Of a stretch of 64,000 nt of DNA, positions 1-12,502 are shown piece after piece. The stretch spans positions 9,362,001-9,426,000 of the forward strand of contig WOAB01000040.1 of the NCBI GenBank assembly GCA_027886185.1. The letters are read 5' to 3'. Positions within the stretch are counted from its first letter, which is position 1. Every line of letters begins with the position of its first letter. Position numbers and translations under genes: made by a program. The DNA comes from Rheum nobile (lineage: Eukaryota; Streptophyta; Magnoliopsida; Caryophyllales; Polygonaceae). The notes below the pieces were generated by a model that saw only the letters and a program-made list of their open reading frames with translations, was not told where the DNA came from and made no database searches.

Positions 1-302
1 TTCTTGACATTTTTGGATGGAAGTGAGTGCTCCACTTGCTTGTATGGCTTGTGAAACACCTTTTTTCTCCATTGAATCTTCAATTTGGCATCCCTTTGGC
101 TCTTCTTAGCTCCAACCATAGTCATTTTGAATCCATTTGTCCTTGAAAAAGCTCCAAAATTCCACCTACAAAACCAAAAGCACAAGAGTGTAGATATTTG
201 CACAAACAAGCATCAATATCCTAAAACTTTCATGTAAGTATATGATTTATGCATAAAAGTGGCGGTTAATATGGTCAAAAGATTTATAAACACATGTTAT
301 CA
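1..302 (-). repeat. Partial 3' LTR of Athila-type element C
   Basis: This is the edge of an LTR that continues left of the window. Its inner end is placed at 302 because the plus strand reads ...TTATCA followed at once by AACTCCTCCAAGCTTG, which on the minus strand is a PPT ending in GGAGGAGTT and then TGATAACA. The same layout (TG start directly after a G-rich tract) is seen at 7826/7827 and 49427/49428, where paired LTRs prove the boundary. Only one LTR of this element is present, so the call rests on that analogy. Confidence 0.55.
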
Positions 303-1762
303 AACTCCTCCAAGCTTGAATCTTGATTGTCCTCAAGCAAGGATGTCTACACAAAGATTGATATTTCAAGAGAAATATAAAGGTTGTCTCCACCCAAAGG
401 AAGATTAAACAAACTTACAAAATGTCAAATATGAAATGAATAAAATCATTGAAAATAGCGAGTGGTCATTCAAGAGATTAGGCTAGAAAGAAAATATCTA
501 TCATAAGCTTACATCAGTGTCTTAATTCTCCACATTGTAATGGGGCCAAGGTAATGAGAAAAGGGTAGGGATCATGTTTGGCCATATGGTGCTAGTCCGA
601 GGAATATTGGAAAATATCTATCTTGACTAAATAAAAAGAATGCAACATATCTTGAAAAATGATCAATCATTAAGGACTCAAAAAGCTTTGCTTCCATTGA
701 TTTTTGTCCCCCTTTTTCTCTCTCTGTATTTTTTGCCACCATCTCACACCATCATTTTATCGGGATACAATCACTTGTAATTAATGCACCCAATCACTAG
801 GTTGTGAGAGAAGTGTTTGTTTCTTTCTCTTCTTTTTTTTTCAACCCAAAGACTTTACAATTGTAACATATCACACCAAACTCCCCCAAGCTTAGCTTTT
901 CTAAGCACTGAAGCAAGTTATATTAGAATTTTCCTCATTCTCCGAAAGGATAAAAGGCTAATACATTAAGGTTCGGATTGATTTTGTGGTGCTTAAGAAA
1001 AAAGAATGGATAGTATAGGATCAAAGGGGCTAAACAAAGGGGATTGAATGTAAAGGGTAGTCATGGGTAGAGTGGGTTATCAATAGAACAAGTTGCCTCA
1101 ATCATTTTTGTGCATGTACAATGGTTATAATTTGGTCTTGAAAAATAGTTCTAAATACAAGTTCTAGAGATTAGAATTCAATGGATAACACCTGAAAAGA
1201 GAGAGGACTCATGAAATGCAAGTCCTAAGCTCCAAAAATTAACTCACGGCTTTTGTGATGAATTTTCTTCCTAGTCAATGTCAAGGGATAACCATGTGCA
1301 ATTCTCAATTCCGTCATTCAAACACATTTGAATTTTGAGGATTTTGCTTAATAATCAATTTTTATTTTGACAACCAAGACATTTCAAATGAAATAACACA
1401 ATGAATCCATGAATAGTCCTAAGCTATATGTAATGCAAATGTCATGAAAGTCTAAGCTAATTCTAATCTAATTAATGAAAATGTAATGTCATGCAATTAT
1501 GCAACTAGCACTAAAAAAATAGAAAATGCAATGCATGGTAATTTTCACTCCCTCCCCCAAGCTTAAGAATATGCATTGTCCTCAATGAAAAATTAAAGTT
1601 AGGAGGGTGGAAGTTACCAAGTCACTACGGTGGTGGTGGAGGTGGATGAGAATGGTTGAGAATCATCCTATAGATAGATTGGAGAATGTCAATCATGGCT
1701 CCTTGTTGTTGTTGCATTTGCTCAAGAAGAGTGCATTGGGCACTTTGATCTTCTTCAATGTG
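303..1762 (-). other. PPT and 3' untranslated region of Athila-type element C
   Basis: This non-coding stretch lies between the 3' ORF and the LTR. It begins on the minus-strand side with a PPT (303-317) preceded by a short AGGAC-centred hairpin (about 325-345). Two further PPT-like tracts of CTCCCCCAAGCTT form lie at about 876-890 and 1549-1563. The latter is followed by the inverted repeat CATTGTCCTCAATG at 1574-1587, which recurs in the other two Athila-type elements (8465-8478 and 50044-50057). I see no coding capacity. Confidence 0.55.
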
Positions 1763-2816
1763 TCAAATTGAGGCACTCAATGAAGCTCTATCAAAGGATT
1801 CCACACACTCTTCATCGACATTCACCTCATGAGTGTGCTTCTCGGGTGGGGGCATGGTGGGCAAATCTTCCTCGATTACGAGCTCAGGACCACCTCCTAG
1901 CATCTTGATGTTGTTGGGATCATGGATGGTCGTACATGCTTGATTTGGTAGAGGGATGGGATAGTCACCATTGTTGAAGGACACAAGATATTGGCGGCCT
2001 ATTTTGGAAAACATTGTCATTTTGACACATGTGGGAAGGTCAATGAAGTCGGGGCCTATAGCTTGCAAATGAGATAGGTCATGATGGCAGTGCCAAGCTA
2101 TTTGTGTAATAAGGCCTCCAATGGCAATCTCTCCTTTAGTAGCATTTGCAACCGACAAAAGTTTCTTACGGAATAAGTAAGCATGGTTCACCTCTTGTTC
2201 ATTTATCGTTGCCCACAATAAGTAGATTTCATCCTCTCGAACCACTCCATCACTCCCACGTCGTGCAAACATAATGTTGGATAAGACTCTATGGACGTAC
2301 CGAAGGATAGGGTTCCGAATGAAGCTAGCTTTTGATTCTCGGGGTTTGTATTCCAAGTCGGTGACCACGATTTCATGCCAAAATGATTGATGGACAAAGA
2401 GGTTATAGTACAAAACAAAGTCCCCATTGGAAGGCAGATGGATAATGGAACCAAGAGTCTCAAGAGAGATTTGGTAGTCTTGGCCGAAGAGACGAAAGGT
2501 CAAATCGGTGCCATGTTCCTCGTTGAGGGAACTCAAGAACTCCACAGTGACTCGGGCATAGGCAGGTAGTTTAAGTTGAATGAAATCTTCCAATCCGACC
2601 CGCCTAAACATCCACGATCATATCATCAAATATGCCCAAGTGTTGAAGTGCTACTTCATCAAGGTACGAGTTGGCTTGATCTCTCGTTTTTTTTATCTCT
2701 TGATAATGCTCTTTGTTCTCATCATCAGCACAATGAAGACCATGACAATTAGGTGGTTCTTCTTGCAAAGGTTCATGATTGGAGGAAGTTTCTTTTCTAG
2801 CCCTTTTGTGAGCCAT
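1763..2816 (-). pseudogene. Athila-type 3' ORF (putative plant transposon protein domain), frameshifted
   Basis: The reading frame starts at an ATG at 2816 with a lysine/arginine-rich N-terminus and runs about 70 codons before a single frameshift near 2605. The remainder is open to 1763, giving about 350 residues in all. The conserved part includes FRRVGLEDF, an LLW motif and GEIAIGGLITQ. It resembles the ORF at 50100-51341 in layout, notably the GGLIT block. From family knowledge this is the extra ORF found downstream of pol in Athila-like Ty3/gypsy elements. Its function is unknown, and it occupies the place where env-like ORFs are sometimes annotated. The acidic C-terminus is proline-rich. 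The frameshift argues that this copy is dead. Confidence 0.6.
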
Positions 2817-3597
2817 GTCTAGGTTATCAAAGGTCCGTACAATATGCAAAGAGGATTAAGATACAATACCAACGACTTTCCAAATTGATAGACTAAACAC
2901 CATAAACCATCACAAGACAAAGGCTCACCTTAAGGTAATGTAATTTATGCTTAAGCTCTAAAGATACATGGCATATATAACTCATAAAAAGTGCAAGAGC
3001 AAGTGGGTTCAAGCATGAAATTTTCAATGAGTTCACAACTAACCATATGATTTTCACAAAAACAAGTCCACAACATCTTATTAAGATCAAATTTAACAAG
3101 AAGATTTCAACATTTTTCATAGGATTTCACAAGATTATATCAATATCACACATAACTAAGAAGAGAAGCATCTAGACCTTCAAAATTTGTGCAACATCAA
3201 TGTCAAAAATATTCTCCAAATTCACAAAAAATCAACACATCAATTCTCCAAATTCTCAACAAATTGGAACTATAAGTCATCTAATAAACCTCAAAACCAA
3301 CGCAATTGCATGTTTTCATCAACAATTTGAGACCAAAACATGATATTTATTCAAGAAAATTTTGGGTTTAAAATTGGAGATTTGGGGGTTTTGAAGAATG
3401 AGAGCAGCCAAGGAGATGAAGGGGTAGCTAAGGGTTGGATGTGACTATGGGTGGTTCATGGTGGTTGGAGGTGGCTAGGGAGAGGCCGGTGACATGCTCG
3501 AAGCAGGATGGGTCGAGCGGGGTTTAAGGGTTGTTGGGTGTGTGAGGTGTGGTTGTGGTGGTTGTTGGGTGGACGGTGTTGGGTTGTGATGGCTGCT
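2817..3597. other. Non-coding junction between Athila-type and Tekay-type fragments
   Basis: The first 550 bases are AT-rich and A-rich on the plus strand and read as the leader of the upstream minus-strand ORF. From about 3400 the sequence becomes G/T-rich and repetitive (GGTGGTTG-like runs), with no homology I recognise. At 3598 the frame of a Tekay reverse transcriptase begins abruptly in the middle of the domain. The junction therefore looks like a deletion breakpoint between two retrotransposons. No target-site duplication was found. Confidence 0.45.
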
Positions 3598-5557
3598 AGT
3601 GCATCCTTGTGGGGTGCACCAGTGTTGTTCGTAAGGAAAAAAGATGGCTCCCTTCGTCTCTACGTAGACTATAGAGAGTTGAATAAAGTGACAATGAAGA
3701 ATAAATACCCATTGCCTCAGATAGATGATTTACTGGATCAACTGCAAGGTGCGACCATTTTCTCAAAAATTGACTTAAGGTCAGGTTATCGCTAGTTGAG
3801 GATTCGGGATGAAGACTTTGCTAAGACGGCATTTCGTACAAGGTATGATCATTATGAATTTGTAGTGATGCCATTTGGACTGACTAGTGCCCCGACTGTC
3901 TTCATGGAGTTAATGAATTGTGTTTTTATCGAGTATCTGGATCGGTTTGTTATGGTATTCATAGATGATATTCTGATCTACTCCCGAAGTAAAGAGGAGC
4001 ATGCTGAACACCTTCGAATTGTTCTCAACGTGCTGAGACAACAACAATTATATGCTAAATTATCAAAGTGTGATTTTTGGATGACAGAAGTGACATTCCT
4101 GGGACACAAAGTCTTCGCAGATGGTGTGATGGTTGACCCACAAAAGATTCAAGTTGTATCTGAATGGTAACCTCCATAGAATGTGAAGGAAGTGAGAAGT
4201 TTCATGGGCTTGGCAGGTTATTGCAGAAGGTTTGTGGAATGATTTTCCAAGTGCCAAGAAAGCTTTGAGGAGCTTCAGAGAAAACTCATTAGTGCTCTAG
4301 TATTAGCACTACCCCAAGGATCAAATCGGTTTGTTATGTACAAAGACGCTTCAGGACAAGGTTTGGGTTGTGTTTTGATGCAACATGGGAGAGTAATTGC
4401 ATATGCATCCTGCCAGCTAAAATCTCATGAGGTGAACTACCCCACTCATGATTTGGAACTTGCAGCAGTTGTATTTGCTCTTAAGATCTGGCGACATTAC
4501 CTTTTTAGAGTGACTTGTCAAATCTACACTGACCACAAGAACCTAATGTACATCTTTACACAAAAGGAACTGAATATGAGGCAAAGAAGGTGGTTAGAGA
4601 TGTTAAAGGATTACGACATTGAGATCTTATATCATCCAGGTAAAGCCAATGTGGTAGCTGATGCTTTAAGTCGGATGTCGCCACAATAGAAATTGGTTGC
4701 ATGTCTAACCCTTCAACTTGAGTTACAAAGAGAGTTGATGCGATATGAGATTGACGCCCGATTCTAAACGAATCAGGGACAACTTTGCTTGTTAGGGATT
4801 GAGTCGTCCTTACTAGAGATGATAAGACAGAGACAACGAGATGATCCTAGACTGAGTAAGATCATGGGAGACGTACACCAGGGAAAGTCACCAGGGTTTA
4901 TTCTGCATGATGATGAAACTCTAAGGTTCAGAAATTGGATCTGTGTGCCAATAGATGGGGAGATAAAGACCATAATTATGAGAGAGGCTCACGCCTCGCT
5001 GTATTCCATACACTCGGAGGCTAATAAAATGTATAAGGATCTCAAGCAAATTTTTTGGTGGAGCAACATGAAGGGAGAGGTAGCCGAGTTCGTGGCTAGA
5101 TGCCTTACATGTCAACAAGTGAAGATTGAGCATCAAAGACCCGCTGGTGAGTTACAACCCTTTCCAATTCCCGAGTGGAAGTAGGAAGACATCTCCATGG
5201 ATTTTGTGACAAGGTTACCATCAACACAAAAGGGGCATGAACGCCATATGGGTCATTGTAGATCTCTTGACTAAATCTGCTCACTTCTTACCTGTCAAGA
5301 AAGTGTGGGGCCCAGGTCGGCTAGCAGAGCTATACATTCAGGAGATAGTACGTTTACTTGGTATTCCCAAAACTATAGTGTCCGACCATGATGGACGATT
5401 TGTGTCACATTTTTAGAAGTCTCTGCATGCAGGAATGGGTACCGAGTTGAGATTTAGCACCTCCTTTCATCCACAAACGGATGGTCAGTCAGAAAGAACC
5501 ATACAAACCCTTGAAGATATTTTGAGAGCATGTACGATAGACTGGCCAGGGAAATAG
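3598..5557 (+). pseudogene. Tekay-type Ty3/gypsy pol fragment: reverse transcriptase, RNase H, integrase
   Basis: Reverse transcriptase opens with WGAPVLFVRKKDGS and has VDYRELNKVT, KYPLPQIDDLLDQL, FSKIDLRSGYR and the catalytic FIDDILIYS near 3958. RNase H follows from about 4330 (YKDASGQGLGCVL, TDHKNL) and ends with DALSRM. Integrase begins with the HHCC zinc region near 4990-5120 (H..H..CLTCQQVK) and continues with the DDE core (VDLLTKSAHFLPVK, SDHDGRFVSHF, HPQTDGQSER). Gag, protease and the 5' LTR are missing, so the element is 5'-truncated. The frame carries in-frame stops near 3793, 4168, 4180, 4240, 4687, 4765 and 5182, a one-base shift near 5235 and a further stop near 5415. At 5558 it is cut by a CACTA-like element, and the remainder lies at 28551-29166. 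Confidence 0.88.
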
Positions 5558-6413
5558 CACTAGTACAAAAAACTCATGTCTCAGGAATTTTTTAACAAAG
5601 CGAAAGGGGGTTTTTGCATCCCCGTGATTCGTTTCGCTGAGAAACATTTCTCGGGGGTTTTCTAAAACCCCTGAGATACATTGGACACGGTCAAGGGTTT
5701 TAAAAAACCCCCGAGAAATATTTCTCAGAGGTTTTGAAAAACCCCCAAGAAAGCTTGGACACGATCAGGGGTTTTGAAACCCCCCTGAGAAATACCTTTC
5801 CATGATTAAAATAATTTTTTAGAGTAGTTTTTTTAATAATCACGTTCTTTTAACATTTTCTTCTCAGTATCCCAGATCACAATTTATAGTATACAATTAA
5901 TTATATTAAATAATAGTAGAAGAAATCATTACTATTTAAATACATAGCACAATTGCAAGAGAAAATATATAGAATCAATTGATGATATATTGTCTTTTGA
6001 ACCACTTCATACAACTATCTACTGTTAAAGAAAACCTACACGATCATTGTTTTGCATCTAAATTCTAACTTGTAGGTCGAACAACTGCTATACGATGTGT
6101 CTCTAAATATTAGAGCAATTCCTCTCGTATCTCATCAAGGAGATGTATGTCGTAGGAGCTAGGCGAATTTTGGAAGTACTACAAAAATAAGCACATAGCA
6201 TATATCAATATCATTTGATACATTTCATGTCAATATTAATTGTATATATATATGTGTATGTATAATCGAACATCAATTTGTATATGTTGTATAACACGCA
6301 CTTACATTGATGCGTATGACAGTGCACTTATGATCCACTATCTCCCGCATGGGGCATGTATCACGTATATGATAACCACAATCTAGAGCGTCTTATTCTT
6401 GTTCATGACCCTT

Positions 6414-7826
6414 TGATGAGGCTAAAGTCGTTATGCCTATCAAAGTAATCCTCAAAAACCTAACTAAGTATAGTGGGCAAGCAAGGGTCGAATCTCACAG
6501 AGAGGTAAGTAATCTTTCTAAGTGCAAAAGTTGTATGCCAATAGTAACAAAGGGGGGTTTTGGTTTGTTGTCACGTAAACAAAGTAAATCAAAGCAAAGG
6601 ATGTAAGCTATGGGTGAGAAGTAACTTAGCCAGACAAATATCCACCATTCAGTTTGATTAGTTGATCCTAGAATATCTCAATTTCCTTCCAGTGGATATT
6701 CCTATCCCTATTCTGAAATAGTTATCAGTCCAACCAGTCTTGGTAACCCTAACCATCAAATAACCAAGAAACTATCAAGATTCAATTCAATAGCAACAGT
6801 AAGCATAGGAATTAACCAGGATACATGCAATACTTAACAACTCGTCAGTACTCGACATGTAATCAATTCTCTTCACAATAAACTAGTCCAACCAGTCCTA
6901 GAATATCATGTTTGCTACTCTGAATTAAGGATGAACAATATTAATCTCAACAGTTGAACGGATTAAGGGAACTAGCACTATAGATAATATCAATTTCAAC
7001 TAGTTTGTCAGGCTAGGGAAACTAATATTAATAATACTAATCACAACAAATGATGAACTAGATCAACTAATAGAATTCAAAACCCTAATCATGCAGTATG
7101 AATAATACCAATAAAACTAGATGATCAGGCTAGAGAAATCAGTAAAACTCAATGGGATGAAGCATAGAGAGAATTAATATAATCAAAGGAAAGGAAATAG
7201 AGTTATAATCTCACAACCAAATACAAACGAAGGCTTCAATCGTCGGACTAAGCAAAAGTTGCTTAGTTCTTCATAGTCTTCAAAGCATAAAAACTCTAAG
7301 GGAAAAACTGAACGATAAGTTATAACTTGAATAATCGATCATCAAAAGGCTGCTAATGAAAATAAAGATATAACCTAGCAAAACCTAGTTTCCAAAAGAT
7401 AGGAAATAATATCCTAAAAGAAAATAAAAGAAAAGAAAATAAAATAAAAGAATTAAAATCAAACGAAGCTCGGACGAAAAGGAAATTCGGATCCCGCGTG
7501 TATAAACAGTAACCGTGACCGTGGCAAGATATCCGCGACCGCGGAAAACTCTCTGGAGCTTTGCTGCTATGTCTTCAATCCGCGACCGCGGCGGTGGCTT
7601 CCGCGCCCGCGGAAAACTTCTTGTTGCGACTTCTTCTTCTCCTTCGGTCTTCTCTCGTGGCATCGCCTCCATCTTCTATATGTCTTCATTTAAGCTCTCA
7701 AAATCACAAAATCAACATTTCTTCTCCACAACTCCATTCTCCTAACTTATGCTCTAAACTCATACAAATGGTACCTAAAACTCCGGTAATAACTCTTAGT
7801 TATGCACTACAAAGTAGAGCTGATCA
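6414..7826 (-). repeat. 3' LTR of Athila-type element A
   Basis: It pairs with 26432-27835 over its full length, with scattered substitutions and small indels. It begins TGATGAGGCTAAAG and ends GAGCTGATCA. Near its right end (about 7507-7618) it holds two pairs of a GC-rich 12-mer (CCGCGACCGCGG and variants) with 8-9 bases between members. Those 12-mers also occur in the gag region of the same element. Short ORFs across this GC-rich part are not considered coding. Confidence 0.88.
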
Positions 7827-8649
7827 AATTCCCCCATGCTTAAACCTTGCTCGTCCTCGAGTATGCTAATAGAAACCTACTCCTCCAATGAAATACACAA
7901 GGTCTCAGGAAGCACAACAAAACTATCTCCACTAAGAATTGCACCTAAACATGAATCTCCCAATACCAACACAATAACACAACATACAAGCTTAAAGGAA
8001 AGCAGAGTACTTCCCCCAAGCTTAACTCGAACACCATAGAGTGAAAGTAACCATCTAATCCTAGCCTCCATCTATCTTCTTATAACCCCCAGAGTGACCT
8101 ACCCATATCCTCCTTATATCACCTCTTCTTATGTCACCACGCCAGGAAAAATGAGGAATCATAATAATCATTCTTCTTCTTTTCACTCATTTTGCCAAGG
8201 CGCCCTTCCGGGTTTTCACCAAGCCACTCATTTTATTTTTCAATAGATGGGCTCACAAAAACTCACATCACTCTTGACCTCTTATTACCCCAGCCTAATG
8301 CTGGTCCGGGCCACCTGCTTATTACCTAAGCCGCCCTTTCGGGTTTTCGACTTATCCCAGGATTTTATTTTTGTCTTTTTTCAAAATTTTGACTTTTTCA
8401 ATTTTTTTTTCTTTTCTATTCAGACGACCAGTAAGTATAGATCACTCCCCCATGCTTAAATATTGCATTGTCCTCAATGTAATGAAAGACAAAAAGATGA
8501 AGCACATGGAAAAGCAGAAAAGTACTCACACCGTCGCCGAGTTGGCCTGGATGTGGATGTTGGGGCGGCGGTAAATCATTGAAAACACGTGTTTCTAATG
8601 TTGCACGGTCCTCCTCAAGTAACTCCACGTGCAAACGAATAAATCCACT
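7827..8649 (-). other. PPT and 3' untranslated region of element A
   Basis: On the minus strand the LTR is preceded by a PPT (AAGCATGGGGGAATT, 7827-7841), itself preceded by a hairpin centred on CTCGAGGACGAG at about 7850-7861. A second PPT-like tract lies at 8445-8457 with the inverted repeat CATTGTCCTCAATG at 8465-8478. Two copies of a GCCCTTTCGGGTTTTC-like motif lie at 8202-8217 and 8333-8348, and the same pair is found in element B. A 72-codon frame at 8416-8634 has a proline/histidine-rich stretch like the end of the 3' ORF in element B but is too short to call a gene. Confidence 0.55.
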
Positions 8650-9165
8650 GTAAGGTGTAGAGTTATAATCTCAGCAAGAATCAATGAGATTAAGCACAAA
8701 GAGAAAATATATAATCAAAGGAAATAAAATAGAGTTATAATCTCACAACCAAATACAAACGAAGGCTTCAATCGTCGGACTAAGAAAAAATTACTTAGTT
8801 CTTCAAAGCATAAAAACTCTAAGGGAAAAACTGAACGATAATGTTGTAAACTTGAATAATGAATGATGAAAAGGCTGTTAATGAAAAGAAAGATATAACC
8901 TAGCAAAACCTAGTTTCCAAAAGATAAGAAATAATATCCTAAAAGAAAAGAACATAAATAAAAAAAAAGAATTAAAATCAAATGAAGCTCGGACGAAAAG
9001 GAAATCCGGATCCCGCATATGAATAGTATTCACGACCGCGGCTTGATATCCGCGACCGCGGAAAACTCTCTGGAGCTTCGCTGCTTCTCACATTATTCCG
9101 CGACCACGGCGGTGACTTCCGCGCCCGCGGATTAATGCAAGAAGCAACGAAGCTGCAGAGAGTTT
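8650..9165 (-). repeat. Internal LTR fragment within element A
   Basis: This stretch repeats about the last 480 bases of the element A LTR (compare 7160-7625), including TAATCTCACAACCAAATACAAACGAAGG in shorter matching blocks, CTAAGGGAAAAACTGAACG and the paired GC-rich 12-mers at 9030-9129. It joins the protease end of gag copy A near 9165. The join shows that the element is a recombinant, since an LTR piece lies inside the internal region between protease and 3' untranslated region. Confidence 0.7.
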
Positions 9166-10021
9166 TCTGTAATGGCCCAAGCTCTAAAGATTCATTTAGC
9201 GAGAGAGGTAACACATTGATAGATGCACCCAAATCCAGCATGGCTTTATTGAACGTGGTGTCACCTATTTTGCAGGAAATACTGAACATGTCTGGGTCAC
9301 TGCACTTCTTGGGCAACCGCTTTTGCAGCATAGCGGAGACATTCTCACTAACTTGGACTTTCTTCTTCGCTTTCACAACTTTCTTTCTCTTTATCTTGCA
9401 CAGCTCCTTCAAAAATTTTGCATAACGAGGAATGCTCTTAACCAGCTTGATCAAAGGAATGTTTACCTCGCAATTACTGAAGGTCTCGAATAGTTCCTTG
9501 TCATTCTCCAGCCTTCTGGTATCCTTCAGTGCCTCGGGAAAGGGTGCGGGTGGCTTCAGCGAGTCGAGCGGAGGAAAATCATGGCGAACATAATCATCGT
9601 GGGCAATAGCGGGCAAACCGCGGTCGCGGATTGGGTCCCGCGATCGCGGATCAACAATTGGGTAGTCTGGGGCTTCAGGAAGAATTCTGCGGTCGCGGAT
9701 TGTATTCCGCGGTCGCAGATTTGCTTTAGAAAAATCCTCGTCTCCAGGAACATTTCCGCGGTCGCAGATTTTTGGCCGCGGTCGCGAAAAATTCTCGGAA
9801 AAAACACCCCCTTCAGGTATAATTCCGCGGTCGCGGAATTGTTTCTGTTGCCTTTGAACTTCCTCGTCCTTAGCCTCTGTCACTTCTTTCATTTGTGTTC
9901 CGCTCCTCAGTGTCATCGCACAGACATTCTCCTTCGGGTTGGCTACCGTTTGAGATAGTAGTTTCCCCGAATTTCGGGCTTCCAGTTTGCTCACTGCGAG
10001 AGAAATTTGCCCCACTTGCTT
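9166..10021 (-). pseudogene. Gag C-terminus and retropepsin of element A (copy A, last part)
   Basis: The minus frame starts after the inserted gypsy element with QISLAVSKLEARNSGK, passes an ENVCAMTLRSG block and then several repeats built on (R/C)DRG and RPR. Those repeats are encoded by the GC-rich 12-mers at about 9616-9838. It continues with PPAPFPEAL, CEVNIPL, IPRYAKFLKELC and the protease active site AMLDLGASINVLP (near 9205-9245). In Athila-like elements the retropepsin signature is DLGAS rather than DTGA, as here. The protease is cut short after LGPLQKT by the fusion with an LTR fragment, so the flap and C-terminal ILGRP-type motif are lost. Confidence 0.8.
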
Positions 10022-12484
10022 TGTAACACCCCCTCATTTTTAGTAAGGATATTTGGGTAATTTTCCCAACCTTCGTTCAATAATTATTTCGCTTTCAGAG
10101 GAGTTCGGATTTTCTGTAACATCCTTGATCTCCGAAATAATTCCTTGAGTGATATAAAATACATTCGATGTATTTTCGGGACTTAAAACCATGCCCATAT
10201 TCTTTTTTGTTTGGGCAAAACGACGCGGTCGTGTGCTGTTCGAGCAAGCCGGCATGTGTGCCGCGTGCCCTTCGTCGTGGTGGCGGCCGCCTGCTCCTTT
10301 GTGTCGAGGCTGGGGCTTCCCCCTTGGGCTATTTAATGGAGGTGAGGTTGGAGAGTTGATGGGCACCGAGAGCTGACCAAGTCTCTCCCGTCCCCTCTCG
10401 ATTGTTCTTCCCGCCGGTGAGATTAATCCGACGACAAGGCGAGGCGCCGCGAGACCTCTGCTGTTCGTGGGTGTTGTTGCTGCTCTTCCGGCGTCGCGAA
10501 GCCCATCCCGGTGACCCAGCTCTGTCGTCGTTGAAGCTGCCTGCCGTCGCTGCTCCCCAGCTCCGTCGTTGTTGCGTGAAGCCGCCGCTGTTGCGTGGTG
10601 CTGTTGCTGGGAGCTGCCGTCGTTCTGCTGGTGTTCGCCGCCGCTGCTGGCTGCTGCTGGTGGTCGCTACTCTCTGGTGACGAAGCTCCTCCTCGGCGAA
10701 GCCCCGCGTCGAGTTGCTGTGTTGAAGTTGTTATTGCTGTTGATCGTGGGAGGTTGAAGAAGAAGATGAAGTAGTGGGCCCCCTTAATCAACTCTTGTAA
10801 TGGGCCGAAAGCCCATTAGCCTTTCAGTCTAATTTTAACCTGAGATCAATCAAACGGTAAAATTTCGACCCACTTTATCCGTATTTTTCTTTAGGAAAAT
10901 TTAATTAATATTTTTATGATCTAAAATCATAAAAATTTATTAAATTTAATCCCTTGAGTTCGTCCAGACAAATTAATTGATATTAATTAATTTGTCAGTT
11001 CTAACGTTATTTGCTGGATCACGCGTGGACTCGTAGCCTGGCTAGAGCTATCGGAAGCATAGGCCATATCCCCGGAAAGGATATCATCAGTAGTCGTCTC
11101 GTCTAGATTCATCGCCGAATCTACTTAAGGCAAGTGGCGGTTCGCTCTTGCTTAATCATTCCATGTTCTATTAATTATCAATTGTTTTTAATTGTTAATT
11201 AAATTGGATTGAACTGTTGTTTTCGTTTGGGAACATATTTTATAAATAACGTGATTAAAATATGATACTATGATAGGTTGTATATATTGCTAGAAACAAC
11301 GCTATTATACTTGTTAATGACCGTAATGGTTTTGTTGTGGATTTAAATGTGAACTTTAATGCTAGAATAGCACGAGTATTCGTAGGAACGATATTCCTTG
11401 TAAGGATAGTCGTTTCTTTATAATTCTCTTAAGATCGTGACCCATTGCTTCTTATCCATCTGTAAGGATCTGAAGTGTTAAGCACCTTGCTAGTGCAATT
11501 TGGGTGGACGTAAAGTCACCCTGTGTATGAAAGGTTCGTAGTTACTCGAAATCATAAAAGCTCGTAGTTACTCAAAATCATAAAAGTTCGTAGTTACTCG
11601 AAATCATAAAGGTTTGTAGTTACTCGAAATAATATTAAAAGCCTTAACAGTAATAATCGTTTTGGAATTAAATAAGATAAGTGCAGTTAGACACATAATT
11701 AATGAACCTTGGGCGAGAAGTACAACGTGGAAACTCGTCTGGGCTTCAATTAAAGTAAGTCCACCTTCCTAATTTGAATTCACACTAAGCGGTGAGGTTG
11801 GTCGTGGACCCAAATGATCAAGTCGTTTTAAACTCTTGTGGGAATAATAATGTTCCCAAACATTCGTCATACTTTCCCCTTAAGACTCAATTCCTTTGGA
11901 GTCCTCTTTTCAGTGCATATCTTAATAATAAATTATTTCGTGAAAGTACCGGGTTATATATCGTTCCTTCGGTTATTATTCGAGGAACAATGATAGTAAA
12001 CGATTACAATCACTAGAACCATTCTGCTTTCACCCTTGCATAGTCTTTCATTAGACTAACCAACCGGGTTTTATTCCTTGCATGGTTGGCTGGTGTCATC
12101 CGTCCTATACGGCACATCAGTGGTTGGTTCCCAAAGTTAAAGTAACCAGTTGAAGAAGAAGAGGCTTGCAGACGAAGATTTAAGTGTCAGTGTTTTAAGT
12201 TGTTAAGTATTACTTTAATATATCTTTATAACCTAGCCATGTTATAGGTTGATTCTTTAAAGTCTTCCGCTGAAATGTTTACTCTGTTGTAAAAACGTTA
12301 CTCTCGTTTGATGAGGGATCTTTTAATAAAAGGGTTCAGTTTCATATTAAAATGTCTTCCGCTGTTTAATCTTTTGTTACTTAACTAAGTTTAATTGTTC
12401 CGATTAAAGCCTAGGGTGACTTTGGACGGTAATGTCTGAGGTCACTGGCGTGTGGCACTACCGGTATAAATTGGGGGTGTTACA
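10022..12484 (+). repeat. 5' LTR of the gag-only gypsy element
   Basis: 2463 bp, ends TGTAACACC...GGTGTTACA. It includes a TATTTAA box near 10328, a GC-rich block (about 10200-10720) with CTGCTG/GCCGCC-like runs, the perfect palindrome GACAAATTAATTGATATTAA... around 10968-10997, and four tandem copies of a 28-bp repeat (core GTAGTTACTCGAAATCATAAA) at about 11528-11630. It lacks a 38-bp segment that the other LTR has at about 16568-16606. Open frames in the GC-rich block are considered spurious. Confidence 0.9.
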
Positions 12485-12488
12485 ATTA

Positions 12489-12502
12489 TGGTATTAGAGC
12501 AA
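12489..12502 (+). promoter_or_regulatory. Primer-binding site, initiator tRNA-Met type
   Basis: TGGTATTAGAGCAA lies four bases inside the 5' LTR end. It differs by one base in the first 12 from the usual plant PBS complementary to the 3' end of initiator tRNA-Met (TGGTATCAGAGC). Position and sequence fix the orientation of the element as plus. Confidence 0.8.

Noticed and set aside
5185..5557. A complete, active Tekay integrase
   Set aside because: The core motifs are present but a stop at 5182, a one-base shift near 5235, another stop near 5415 and the CACTA insertion break the frame.
10180..10790. Open frames of 60-122 codons on both strands in the GC-rich part of the gypsy LTR (and at 16552-17098)
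   Set aside because: They lie inside LTR copies, follow CTG/GCC repeats, lack domains, and overlap on both strands. Openness follows from base composition.
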